NCBI GenBank assembly: GCA_001600635.1
Contig: BCKL01000029.1
Location: 231,657-295,656, forward strand
Length of the DNA: 64,000 bases
Direction: 5' to 3'
Source: Leucosporidium creatinivorum
Taxonomy: Eukaryota; Basidiomycota; Microbotryomycetes; Leucosporidiales; Leucosporidiaceae
A program made the translations under genes and the position numbers. Below the pieces are notes generated by a model that saw only the letters and a list, made by a program, of their open reading frames with translations, was not told the origin of the DNA and ran no database searches. Position 1 is the first letter of the stretch; every line of letters starts with the position of its first letter. Shown here piece by piece: positions 31,944 to 43,324 of this stretch.

Positions 31944-32327
31944 GGTGAGCTGAGGGAGCGAAGAGGGTCAGTCGAGCTGCAGAAGAGTGCTGTAGGATGT
32001 CGCACTCACCTTGAACGAGTGTTGAAACGAGAGGGAAGTCGAAGTAGAGTAGCAAGTTGTGTTAGGAGGAAGAGAAGCGAGAGGGTAGGTCGAGCTCTTC
32101 TCGAGCGAGAGCGAGCCGATCTTGACCTTCTACGGAGCGCGTTTCAAGTGCGGTGCAGCATCTCCAGTGAGTAGTGAACATCCGAAAGAACCAAGGATCA
32201 CCCTGAAGAGACAGCAAAAGCTGTACCGAAGCAACGCGAGCAGCTGGGCCGACGGCTTGGCCGACCGCTCCCCACTCAGTCTCTCGCTCTCCTACATCTT
32301 CGAATCAAGCGAAAAAGGTGCAGTCAA
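31944..32327. other. Intergenic spacer
   Basis: Upstream of the CFEM-like gene and downstream of NOP9. Nothing recognised. Confidence 0.45.
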
Positions 32328-34911
32328 TTACGCAGCCGAAGCCTTCAACGCCGCGTAGACATCATCCAGACCCTCCACCTTCTTGACCTTGACCGACTTC
32401 GCCTCGCCCTCCTCGGTCCTGCCCTTCTTACTCGGCCTCGCCGCCTTGCCACCAAAGATCTCATCCACCTCATCAGCCGGCCTCTCCCTCGTCTTCTTCT
32501 CCTCGACCGGCGCAGCAGCCTGCGGCGCACCGGGCATCCTCAACCCCTTCTGCTCGGCCATCTGCCTCGCCATCTTCGCCTTCCACTCCTCCCTCCTCCT
32601 CATGAACAGCGGAAGCTCCACCTTCCTTGCGAAGAAGTGACCAAACTGCGACGACTGCAGGAAGTTGCCCTGCTCCGTCAACGAAGCGGCAATCTTGTCC
32701 TTGAGGTAGACGTCGGCGGTGGCCCAGCAGCGCTCGACCACGCGAGAGCCGATCCGGTCGTCGGCGATGGTGTGGTAGTTGCCGATGAGGGAGAGGAGGA
32801 AACGGCGGATCTCGCGAGGTGGGGTTGTAGGGGAGGAGAGGAGGGAGTCGAGTACGCGGGAGGAGGTGGCGTCGCGGGTGAGGGGGAGGATGCCGTCAAA
32901 GCCGAGCGAGTTGATGCTGTAGCGACGCAGGGTCAGCGTGTGCTCAGATCTCGAAAGGAACCGGAGAGCTCACCTGTCGAGGACAACCTGCTGGTGAGGA
33001 GCATGCAGCTTGAGCCAAGTCTGGAGGAGGATGGAGCCTTGGGTCGAGGGCTGCGCCGTAACGTGCGAAGGGAGCTTCTTCCAGTACTATAGAGCGTAGA
33101 GAGTCAGCAACGTCACTATGAGCGAGTGAGAAGCAACGCACGTCGAGGCGGTTGAGTGAAAGCACACATGGAGCGACGAGCTTGCGGTTCTCGGGGTCGT
33201 TGAGACCGAAAGTGTCGACGATGATCTGTAGAAAAGCCAGGTCAGCTCGAAGCACGAGATGTACAACACGCTGCATCGACTCACCTCACTGATCTCCTTC
33301 TCGCACACACTCAGCTTGGCAGCCTGCTCCAGCAAGCTCCTAAACACTCCCGTCCTCGAGTTATCGATCCACTCGCCCCTCCTCTCCGTCGCAATCTTGC
33401 CCACCTCCTCAATCGTCTGCTTGAGCTCCTCCTCGTCCAGCCTGCTGATCCCGACGGCGACGACGAAATTGGCCACGGCGTTACCGGCCAGTCGATGGAG
33501 CTTGGAGACGAAGAACGATTCCCAGATGGCGGAGAAGATGGGCTTGGACGAGCGGGTGAGGAGCGTCTCGAAGGTAGGTGAAGAGGCCGGGTGTCGAAGT
33601 AGTCCAGCGAGGTATTCCTCCCTCAACTCTGAGCGTTCCTCCGTCTTGCTCTCGGCGTTCTTGACCTCCTCGACCAACCCACAGAGCACTCGGTCGGCCC
33701 ATCCTCCCTTCATCCATCCACCAGGAGCCACCGCCTCCATCTCAATCATCACGCGCACAGCAGGACCAGCCACATCGTCCATCGCGGCCCTCCTGATGCC
33801 CTCGCCGAGAGGTCCTCCATCGTCGACGGCGTTCAGGCTCTGCCACATGCTCGTCAACGCATCGTTGAACTCGGTGGGTATGTTCCTCTTAGTGACGACC
33901 TCCTTCTCCTTGCCCTTGCCGGAGTGATCATCATCGAGGAGGAAGGACTTCATCTTTCCTTGTCCCTTGCGGAAGTTGAGCGAACGCTTCGAACGCTCGG
34001 CGCCGGATTGACCTTCAGCGGTAGGGGCGGTTCCAGCAAAGAGGAGGAGCAGGATGCGGAGCGTGTGCGAGCCGAAGGGGTCGTAGAGGAGGGTGGGGAG
34101 GTGGGGGAGGAGCTCGGTGAGGGCGGAGAGGACGAGGGAGGTCATGGTGGGGAGCTCGACGGCGTCGGAGGAGGAAGAGACGGGAGGGGAAGCGATGATG
34201 CCGCGGGTCTGTTGTGCACAGGGAGAAGGGTTAGCTCGGCGCCGAGTCAGAAGAGAGAGAGAGAGAGCCCACCTCGCGGTCGATGGTCTCTCCAGCGAGA
34301 GTGAAGAGGGTTTGGAGGACGTGACTAGCACTTCGGTGCTTGACGAGCTTCTCGTAGTTGCCGATGAAGCGGTCGGCGAGCACTCGGCGAGCAAAGTCGT
34401 CCATGGCGTAGAGGAGGCGCTCGAGGATGACGCTGGTCTCTCCATCACCAGCAAGCGGGATCTCATGTCCCGACAAGCTCTCCAACGCACTCCTCAACAA
34501 GAGCGGTCGGTCGTCCTCCTCCTGCTCCTCCTCCTCGCCGTCCTCGCCGATCTTGGTGTAGCTGCCTTTGCCCTGTCCCAGACCTTCCAGCTCTTGAATC
34601 TTCTCGGCGATTTCACGGAAGTACGCCTTGGTATCGGGATCAGGCTCAGGCAGAGCGTCGGGGTCCACTGGGGCATCGGGGCGAGAGTCGGCGGTCGCGC
34701 TGAGCTGGTTCCAAGGCATCTCGCTCTTCTTAGCACGTTGACGCTTGGCGGCAGCATCGGCAGCACGAGCTTCAGCTTCTTCCTTCTCGCGCTTCATCTG
34801 TAGCATTGTAGACGGTCAGCGGCGGCCAGCTAAAGTGCCAGCTTGAAAGAGACGCACCTTCTTCTCCTCCTTCTTTGCGTCGGCTCCACGGCGCTGGCGG
34901 GGACGAGGCAT
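32328..34911 (-). CDS. NOP9: Nucleolar Pumilio-repeat protein Nop9
   Basis: Nop9 is a nucleolar PUF-like protein that binds 20S pre-rRNA and protects the site D region during 40S maturation. The start M-P-R-P-R-Q-R-R-G-A-D is basic. Pumilio-like helices follow: E-K-L-V-K-H-R-S-A-S-H-V-L-Q-T-L near 34,340, Y-D-P-F-G-S-H-T-L-R-I-L-L-L near 34,060, H-R-L-A-G-N-A-V-A-N-F-V-V near 33,470, T-R-D-A-T-S-S-R-V-L-D near 32,860 and G-S-R-V-V-E-R-C-W near 32,745. The end is Lys-rich (K-V-K-K-V-E-G-L-D-D-V). Introns at about 34,858-34,801, 34,271-34,211, 33,284-33,227, 33,144-33,088 and 32,973-32,916. Open to TAA at 32,330-32,328. Confidence 0.9.
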
Positions 34912-35261
34912 AGCTGTCGGTGGTTATGCAGTCTAGTCGGAGGTGTGAGAAACAAGCGCGGCGAGTCCTCGAGCTAATCGGCGAGCTCGGGAGGTGGTTG
35001 AAGCGAGAAGTTCAAAAGTCGAAGCGTCGCGCCCAGACGCATCTTGTACACCTCCTTAACATCTCGCTGTGGCTTTCAAAGACTTCTCAGGGCTCGAAAG
35101 ATCTGCCTTTATCTACTACAGAAGCTCTTGACTGCTGCCTTGCCTTCCTCCAAGTTGGAACTCCTTCCGGCGCCGAAGCCGCGAAGGCCTCGACCGAAAG
35201 AAGTGGGGCTGGCTGCAGGCGGCTGCAAGGCTTCTTCTCCTGCTTTTGTCGCCTGCAGGGG
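34912..35261. promoter_or_regulatory. Divergent promoter between NOP9 and histidine kinase
   Basis: 350 bp between opposed starts. The kinase frame is open upstream to 34,920, but the sequence there has no conserved look; nothing specific seen. Confidence 0.45.
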
Positions 35262-38200
35262 ATGGCAGCCCATCAGCCCATCTTCGCCTACAAGCAGGCA
35301 ACCTCACTCCCGACACCCCTGCTCGACTACCTCGCTCGGTCGCCCTTACCGACGCTCGTTCTCCCCTTCTCGATCGACTCGCAGGACAACAATCGCTACT
35401 CTGTGCTCGGCGCTCAGCCTCTCATCCTCAATGTACCCCTCCGCCAGCTCACCAGAGGCAAATGCTTGCACGAATGCCTCAGTGAAGAAGGCTTCTCGGC
35501 GCTGAGTGTGTGGGTCGGAGAAGGGCCGGCAGAGGATCGTTCCACCGTCGCCAACGATATCTCGCTAGACCTACGCTTGGGGGAAGAAGGGAGCAAAAGG
35601 ATACAGAGCATTCGATGGCGCAAGACCTACGAGACAGAGAACGGTGTACCCTTCGTTGCCCTCGTCGCTTTGACATTCCCGCCAACTCGCTCGTCCATCC
35701 TTTCCTCTCTTTCGACTGGGAGGAATCCTCTTGTCATCCCAGTGGTGGAGGAGAGGTCTCCCGAGGAGCGGATCGCCGAGCTGGAGCTGCTGTACGATCG
35801 CTCGCAGGTCGGACTTGCGCGAATGGACATCGAGGTGAACCGTCCTTCTTCAGCTGCTGTTGTTGGCCAGTAACGCTAACACAGGCATCCCACAGGGTCG
35901 TGTCATCTCCGTCAACTCGGCGTGGTGGAACATTACTCGCTACGACCGAAGCCAGCCCATCATGGAGTAAGCTCGGCGATGGCTTTCATCCCTTTGCCTT
36001 CCCACAACTAACGTCGCGCTTTGCACAGCTGGGCCAGAGTCATTCACCCGGAGGACTACGAGCACCTCTTCCACGCCTTTCAACTCGCGCGCTCCTCCCT
36101 CAACCCGATGGCCTCCTTCCGCTTCCGTCTCCGAACGGGCGAAGTCCTACTCGGGCACGTCACGCCCAACAGCCCGAACGTCGAATTAGCAACAGGGTGG
36201 ATTATGGACATCGCGGATATCACAACGCAGGTCAAGGCGGAGGAGGCTGTGGGGCTGTTGGCGGTGGAGAGGGAGAGAGCGGTGCAGACGGCTAAGCTGT
36301 TGGAGGAGGTGGAGGGGAGGAGGAAGGATGCTGAGGATCAGAAGAGGCATCAGGAATTGCTGATTGATTGCACTTCGCATGAGATCAGGTGAGTGATGAG
36401 ATCTGGAAGCTCGACGAACGCTCGGCGCAGAGTTCGGCGTTAATCGCTTGCTGACCTATTCGGCGTTGTTCCCTCCTCTCTCTTCTTTACACTCCAGGAA
36501 TCCCATCTCGGCCATTCTGCAAAACGCCGAGCTCACGCATGCCTCCCTCACTCGCCTTCGGTCGACACTACGTAGCTTCGAAGCCCGTGGGGTGCTTCCT
36601 CCCGAGCTGCTCGAGCAGCTGGCCTCCATCGACGATGATGTGGAGGCGGTTGAGTCAATCGGAGACTGTGCAAGAGCGCAGGAGATCATTGCGAACGACA
36701 TCTTGGTGAGTACCTGCTCGTTGGGTGAAGGGAAACGCTGACCTCGGCGTTCGGATTTTGCAGGGTCTCGCTCAAATCCAGCTCGGCACCTACTCTATCA
36801 CACCCGTTCAGTTTAATCTACGGCATACGCTTCGCACTATCATGCGCATGGTGAGCAGCTGATTGATTGGGGCTTCTCCGAGCATCGAGCTCACCTTGCT
36901 CCCCTTGCGCAGTTCTCGACCGAATGCCGAGCAAAGGGCATCGAGCTCTCCCTTGCTTTCGGACCCCATCTTGAGGGTATCACTGGGCCAGTCAACATCC
37001 TCGCAGATCCGGTAAGCTCGCCTGGCCCCTTCTTCTCTCTGAGTTCCGCGCTTCTCAACTGCTCGCTCGGCGCTCATACTTTTTCTGACAGGTCCGCTTC
37101 TCACAAATCATCACCAATCTTCTGACCAACGCCATTCGCTTCACCGCGTCATCACCATCACCTATATGCAAAGTCACTCTGTCATTGGACATCTCGCCTC
37201 ATCCTCCCCTTCCATCGCCGAACGACGAGATCCTTCCTCCACCGCCGAACGCGGACAGCTCGCATCTCGGCACTGGAGCGATATATCTCTACTTCGCAGT
37301 GGTGAGCACTCCCTATGACCATAGCCACTCACCTGAGCTTTCTCTTGCCCTCGCCTCAAGTTCGGCGCTAACTCTGCTCCCCTGCCCTCCTCGCTTCACA
37401 GACCGACACCGGCCCCGGTATGACTCCCTCCCAATCCCAACTCGTCTTCGAGCGCTTCATGCAAGCCTCCCCCATCACACACGTGACCAACGGCGGCTCC
37501 GGCCTCGGTCTTTGGGTCGCTCGCAACCTCTGCGAGCTGCACGATGGGCGGATAGAGGTTCGGTCCCAGCTGGGGAAAGGCAGTGTGTTTAGGGGATATG
37601 TGGCAGCGGCGATGGGGATGGGAGAGGAGGAACCGACGCAGTTGCCCAGTCCGGCAGGATCGGGAGAGGCGAGTGAGTTGCCTGTGGAGTTGCTGCCGCC
37701 GCTGGGGAGGAGGTTGAGGGTGTTGGTGGTGGATGATAATCAGGTGAGTAGTATACTGCATCTTGAACAGTCAGGGAGTGAGCTAACCACGCCTTCTCAC
37801 GCCAAACAGATTAACCGCACGATCCTTCGGCGACAGCTGCACGGCGTTGGGCATGAGGTTGAGGAGGCGAGGGATGGTCGGGAAGCGATAAAAAAGCTTT
37901 CTGCTGCATGTGTAGGAGGACTAGCTTACGACTGCTGCTTGATGGATGTCGAGGTGGGTTCCGTCCTTCTCCCTCTGCGCCGAGCCGAGCTGACCTTCTC
38001 CTTCGCCGAGCAGATGCCTGTACTAGATGGCGTGTCGGCTACGCGGCAGTGGAGGGAGCTAGAATCTCAGCAACCCGACTCGAGCTATCGGCTGAGGATA
38101 GTAGGGTGTACTGGTGAGCATCTCGGCGCAGTCAGGAGAAGCTCGGCGCTGACCTTTGCTCTCCGCAGGCAACGCACGAGAGGGCCAGATACAAACGGCA

Positions 38201-38346
38201 TTGGGAAGTGGTATGGATGCGTTGTGTACGAAGCCGTACAAGTGAGTCGACTTCCGGTTCTGCACCTTTGACCACGCTTCGCTGACCCTCGGTCGTCGAC
38301 TCGTCGCAGGCTCGCTGATTTGATTCAGAAGTTGGCGCCGGTGTGA
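35262..38346 (+). CDS. PAS-domain hybrid histidine kinase/response regulator
   Basis: Fungal two-component phosphorelay sensor. Start M-A-A-H-Q-P-I-F-A-Y. A PAS-like region spans the intron near 35,835-35,895 (G-R-V-I-S-V-N-S-A-W-W then H-P-E-D-Y), followed by a coiled-coil linker. The dimerisation box is C-T-S-H-E-I-R-N-P-I near 36,375-36,510 (intron after R), with the phosphoacceptor His present. The ATPase has N-L-L-T-N-A-I-R near 37,120, D-T-G-P-G-M near 37,405 and G-G-S-G-L-G-L near 37,495. The receiver has V-V-D-D-N-Q near 37,730, the phosphoacceptor in L-M-D-V-E-M-P near 37,945-38,020 (split by an intron), and the Lys in T-K-P-Y-K. About ten introns. No membrane segment, so a cytosolic sensor; the signal is unknown. 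Confidence 0.9.
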
Positions 38347-38512
38347 TTGGGTTCAGGTTGTACAGTATGTTGGGACACTGTTGTGGTAATAGGGTGCACT
38401 TCGATCGACTCGAACGACTCTGCTGCAGGTTGATTTGAGCTGCGTAAATGCCGACTTGCCTTCGGCCAGATTTCTCGGCATCTGCTTCTTCTTCGACTGC
38501 TTCCATTTCGAC

Positions 38513-40740
38513 ATGGCTTCGCGCGATCCTAGTCTACCCAAGCGGCTGCTTACCATCGCCGGAAGCGACAGTGGAGGAGGTGCAGGGATCCAAGCCGACA
38601 TCAAGACCTTCTCCGCCTTCGAGACTTACGGGATGTCTGTCATCACTGCGATTACGGCTCAGAACACGTTGGGAGGTGAGTAGATACTACAGCTACACGC
38701 TACTGCTCCGCTGACCCTTCTGATGTGCTGCAGTGCAAGGCGTCGAAGGAATCACGCCAGCGATGGTCTCTCAGCAGCTCGAAGCGGTCGTGAGCGACAT
38801 TGGAGTGGATGCCATAAAGACAGGGATGCTCTACAGCTCAGCAACCATCGCCGCCATCATCTCCTCGCTTTCCTCGCTGTACCCTGACGCCTCTTCGCGG
38901 CCGCCCATCGTCGTCGACCCCGTCTGCGTATCAACCTCGGGCCATTCCCTCTTCCCCATCGAAGCTTTGGACTCGCTGAGGAACGAATTCTTCCCCTACG
39001 CTACCGTCATCACCCCCAATGTCCCCGAAGGAGAGCTGCTCGCCGGCTTGGACGCTGGGAGCATCAAGAGCGTAGAGGACATGCTCGGCTGCGCTAGGAT
39101 ACTCGGCAAGATGGGTGCAAGATGGGTCTACTTGAAGGGAGGACACCTACCTCTCGGCGAGGGGAAGGGCAAGCACGTCGTCGATGTGCTGTGGGATTCG
39201 GCGGAGAAGAAGGAGTACTTGAGCGAGAGGCCGTTCTTGGAGCAGAAGAACACTCATGGGACTGGATGTACATTGAGCTCAGCTATTGCTGCTGAGCTGG
39301 CTAATGGCAAGAGTGGTGAGTTGTCTCGAACTCGCAGTAAAGGCGCGCCGAGCTGATCCGCTCCTCGGTCGTTTCGCAGTGCCCGATGCTGTCCGTTCGG
39401 GAGCCGATTATGTCGCTCGCGCCATCGCTACGGCTTATCCTCTCGGTTCTGGATCTGGTCCCGTACACCACTTCCACCTCATGGGCCCTCGCTCCCTTCC
39501 TCTGTGAGATCTTGGGCTTTGCGATGCTCATTCGACGGCCGCTGACATTCTGCTCGGCCCAGACCCACAAAGCTACACCCCACACCCTTCACCGACTACC
39601 TTCGCAACTATGATCGACCGCTATGGGAGAGCTACGTTAACCACCCCTTCCCGAACGGCCTCGCGAGCGGCAAGATCCCCTTGCCGAGCTTCCTGCACTT
39701 CATTGAGGTCCGTTCCCCACTTCCATCTCTCGTCGGAACAGTGAGCTAACACATTTTCCCGATACAGCAAGACTACCACTTCCTCAAAGTCCGTCTCGCC
39801 TGTCAGCCTTCGAAGAGCGCCGAACTGACCCACTCCCTCTCCTCTGCAGCAATATGGACGCACCAACGCTCTCGCGGCGTACAAGACCGAGAACATGGAG
39901 GAAATGGCCGCTTCCATTGCTATTGTGGACGCCGTCGTGAAGGAGACTGAGAGTGAGCGGCCTTTTTGATCCCGACTCGGCGCCGAACTCTCGCTGATAT
40001 TCGATCTCGTCCAGTGCACGTTGCTGTGAGCTGACCTCCATGTCGACAAAACATGGAGCTCTCGAGTGCTGACTTTGACTCCACCCTGCAGTACTGTGAG
40101 AAGTACGGAATCTCACGAGCTCAACTCATGGCCGTCGAAGAGTCGGTCTCCAACCTCGGTGCGTCGCCTCTTCGGCTTCTCGACCAGGTCAACTGCTGAC
40201 GCTCAAAGTCTCTGCGACCTACTTGCTCCTACCCCTGGATGACTCTCTCCTCGCCCAACCTTTGTCCGCCTCGCCCTCGATCCCTTTCGCCGAACTCGCT
40301 TCCTTCCCCCTTCTCTCAGCTTACAACCGCTATGTCCTCGACATCTCCCAAAAAGGCGATCTCCTGGACAACCGCGTCGTCACTGCTCCCTGTCTCCTAG
40401 GGTACGGCGAAGTGGGAGCTCGTCTCGTCGCCGCGACGGAGGGCGTCGACCGAAATGAGGAGACGAACCCGTATTGGGGGTGGATCAAAGAGTACGGAGG
40501 GGAGTGGTATCAAGGCGCAGTGAAGACTGGGATTGGTGCGCCCTCTTTCTCCCTTCTTTGCGATGGAGAGATGAGCTGACGAGAGTTATTCGACAGACCT
40601 CCTCGAAAAGACGGTGGCCCACTCGCCTATCTCGTCCGCGAGGCTCGAGGAGTGCTGCAAGATCTTCCAGCAGGCGACGAGGTTGGAGGTCGAGTTCTGG
40701 GATGCGGCTTGTAGGGTACAGACGAGGGGGGAGCAATAGA
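38513..40740 (+). CDS. THI20: Thi20-type HMP/HMP-P kinase fused to TenA domain
   Basis: Thiamine biosynthesis and salvage enzyme: the N-terminal ThiD-like domain phosphorylates hydroxymethylpyrimidine (phosphate), and the C-terminal TenA-like domain hydrolyses thiamine-related compounds. N-terminal landmarks are [18 protein letters not shown] near 38,550, D-P-V-C-V-S near 38,920, T-P-N-V-P-E near 39,015 and [10 protein letters not shown] near 39,250. The TenA part begins after the intron near 39,505 (D-Y-L-R-N-Y-D) and includes F-L-K-Q-Y-G-R and A-P-C-L-L-G-Y-G-E. An insertion around 40,245-40,320 ([12 protein letters not shown]) looks lineage-specific. Eight or so introns; ends R-G-E-Q before TAG. 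No thiamine-pyrophosphate riboswitch was recognised. Confidence 0.92.
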
Positions 40741-40897
40741 CTTCTCGCTTTCTACTCTTTCCCTTCTCGGCCGAAGCGAGAGATCGAAGAGCGAAAGGAT
40801 AAAATAGGTGGGCGAGTGCTTTACAAGGAGAAGCAATGTGCGTGTAAAAGTGTCCTATACGTCCTCTCGTCTGTACAACCTCCCTCCCTCCCTCTTC

Positions 40898-42758
40898 TCA
40901 CATCAATCTCGGGCTAGGCATCCTCCCGCTCGGATCCCCTCCTCCTCCAAACGGCGAGCCGACCCTCTCCGGCCCACCACCCTGATACATCATCCCACCC
41001 GGACTACCCTGCCTCTCCACCCCCTGGGCATACGTCCTCGGGCTCCCCTGCCTCTCAATTCCCATACCCATGCTCATCGGCCTCTGCGGCGCAGGGCTCG
41101 GCAGACGGTCAAAAGAGCCGGTTGAGCCGTTGTGGTGGTAGCCGTAGGAAGGGGAGTGGGTGAGAGAGGTCGTCGAGGGGCCGTCTTGGTAGGGTTGGAA
41201 GGGCGAGGCGGAACGGGAGCCGCCGACGGGGGGTGGAGGGTAGATGTTTGCTGGTGGAGGGTAGGGGGCGGCACTGGGGCCTAGGTAGGGGTCGTCTGTT
41301 TTGTGAATGGTTTGTGATTAGCCATCTCCGAGAGCGAGAGAAGCGCCGAGCCAGCGAGCCGAGAAACTCACAATACGCTCCACCTCCACCCTGCCCCGGC
41401 GACGGATGATCATAATACGCCAACCCCCCTCCCATGTCTCCTGCCCTCCCCCCTCCTCTCATACCAGGTTTCTCATCCCACTCCTCCTCATCTCCATCAT
41501 CCCCCACTCCAGCCCCTCCCGTCCTCCTCGTTCCCATCGGATTGAGTGTCGACAACCCAGTAGAGACGTCCTGTCCGTCGGGCTGCAGTTCTGGCCATTT
41601 GATGTCCTCTCGTGTGTTGTCGAGGTCGTTGAACCGCGAGTTGGTGCAGCGGTAGATGATGAAGCCGATGGCGGCGAGGAGGATGGCGCCCTGCAAGTCG
41701 AGTAAGTGGAAGGTCAGCGGCGCTCGAAGACAGCTGAATGAGAGGGATCAACTCACTCCGACCGAACCGCCGACAATGCCCCAAGTCTTGCCGCTTCCTG
41801 ATGATCCCTTCGACGAAGCGCTGTCGGCTACCGCGCTCGCGCTGGCGCTAGTGATGGTACTCGTCGAGCCATCTCGGTTGACGGAGATGGAGGTGATGGT
41901 CACGATGCGAGCGGAGGCGGCTGGATGAGAGCGAGGTCAGCTTCGGCCTCAGAAGAATGGTTCGGCGAAAGCTCACCCTTGGTCGAGGAGGTGGAGACCG
42001 AGGGCGTTGAGACGAGGGAAGGGGTGATTTCTGCTTCTGATGTTGTTGTTGGTAGAGTGGTAGTCCTCGATGTCGTGGCGACGACCGGTGCGGGCACTGG
42101 GAAGAGCAAGGGGAGTTAGCTTTCGCGCTCAGCGAACTCGAGCTGCTCGGCGCCGATATCGTAAGGCCTCGGAGGTGTCCAACAGCCTGCCAATAAGCTC
42201 CATCACGCGACACTCATCAAAAAAGCACCTCCATCGTCGGCCTGAGCCCATATACAGCCCTGCACAGCGCCTCAAGAAGGCCAAGAAGAGCGGCAGCCGC
42301 TAGCTAGCCCGCTCGCACCTCCGCCTTCCCCTCAGTCGCCTCCCAGCTTTCTCCAAGCAGCTGCAGCATGTAAAGCGATGCAGATCCTGGTTCTGAAACT
42401 CACCAGTCGTCGAACTCGAGCTAGGCAATGTCCTGGGCGTCGCGAGCAGGGTGGTCGAGCTGGTCGACTCGGGAGCGGCCGTCGTAGGCGCCAACGTAGT
42501 CGTAGTACTAAGCACAATGGGTGGAATAGTCGACAAAACAGCTGCTGTAGTCGTCTGCGCCAGCGGAGCCGTCGTTTCGCTCGTCAAAGCAGCGGCTGGG
42601 GGATCTGTTGATGCTGCTGCTGGATCCTCCAGAGTCCTCGCTGTCCCTAGACCTACTATCGCCTGCCGACGTTCGATGCCGAATCGTTGTGGTGGATGTT
42701 GGTGGGCTGCAGCTATGCTCGCTGCTGCTAGAGTAAAGAGGAGGGCGCGGGAGACCAT
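40898..42758 (-). CDS. Ser/Thr-rich single-pass plasma-membrane protein (Mid2/WSC-like architecture)
   Basis: Signal peptide M-V-S-R-A-L-L-F-T-L-A-A-A-S. Then a Thr/Ser/Ala/Pro-rich ectodomain, likely O-mannosylated, one transmembrane segment (V-G-A-I-L-L-A-A-I-G-F-I-I-Y near 41,680) with a basic R-C-T-N-S-R stop, and a cytosolic tail. The tail is Gly/Pro/Tyr-rich and ends with three related units, E-R-Q-G-S-P-R, E-R-Q-G-S-P-G and E-R-V-G-S-P-F, before P-S-P-R-L-M. The layout fits fungal wall-stress sensors or mid2-like proteins but no WSC cysteine domain is present. The first intron (about 42,404-42,095) is about 310 nt, several times the local norm. Other introns lie near 41,985-41,923, 41,757-41,697 and 41,371-41,296. 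Confidence 0.75.
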
Positions 42759-43324
42759 GTTGGAGGAAGCGAGTTGAACGCGTCGCGCTCCAACGGCCGC
42801 GTTGGTCTTGTGAGGGTTTGACAGGTGGAGAGGGAGGGGGGGAGCTGTAGCTGAGCTGGGTCGCAGGAGTGTAGGCTGGACGAGGTCGGAGCTGAGGAGA
42901 TGGCAAAGTCGCGCGAGTTAATCGGAGGCAAGCCTCGGGATTCGGTTCAAGGAATGCTCAGGCTTCGGGCCTCGATTCTCGGTATTGCGGATCATCGCAA
43001 AGGTGCAAAGCGTACAGCAAACGGCTTTCCAAGATGCATGTACACCTACAATAGATGATCACGCTGCTTCCCCTCTCCTCTCACTCCTGGCGAAACCTTC
43101 GGCGAAGGTCTCTCTCGCTCTCCAAACTCGGAACGTCATCCGACCGTTTTCCGCTCGGTTGCAGGCGATCAGACAGAGATGCTCACGGCTCTCGGGACTC
43201 AGCGAGTGGATTTGAAGCGAGTATGTAGAACTTTTCAAGCTCCCTGACGAGCGCAGATGACATCGCCAAGCGAGATGAATTGAACAGCGCCGATGTGGCA
43301 TAATTACATGCATGCTACTATGTA
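42759..43324. other. Intergenic spacer
   Basis: Upstream of the membrane-protein gene and downstream of the tetra-GNAT gene. Nothing recognised. Confidence 0.45.

Noticed and set aside
38435-38512. N-terminal extension of THI20
   Set aside because: The upstream in-frame residues (F-F-F-D-C-F-H-F-D) are leader-like; conserved kinase sequence begins right after the Met at 38,513.
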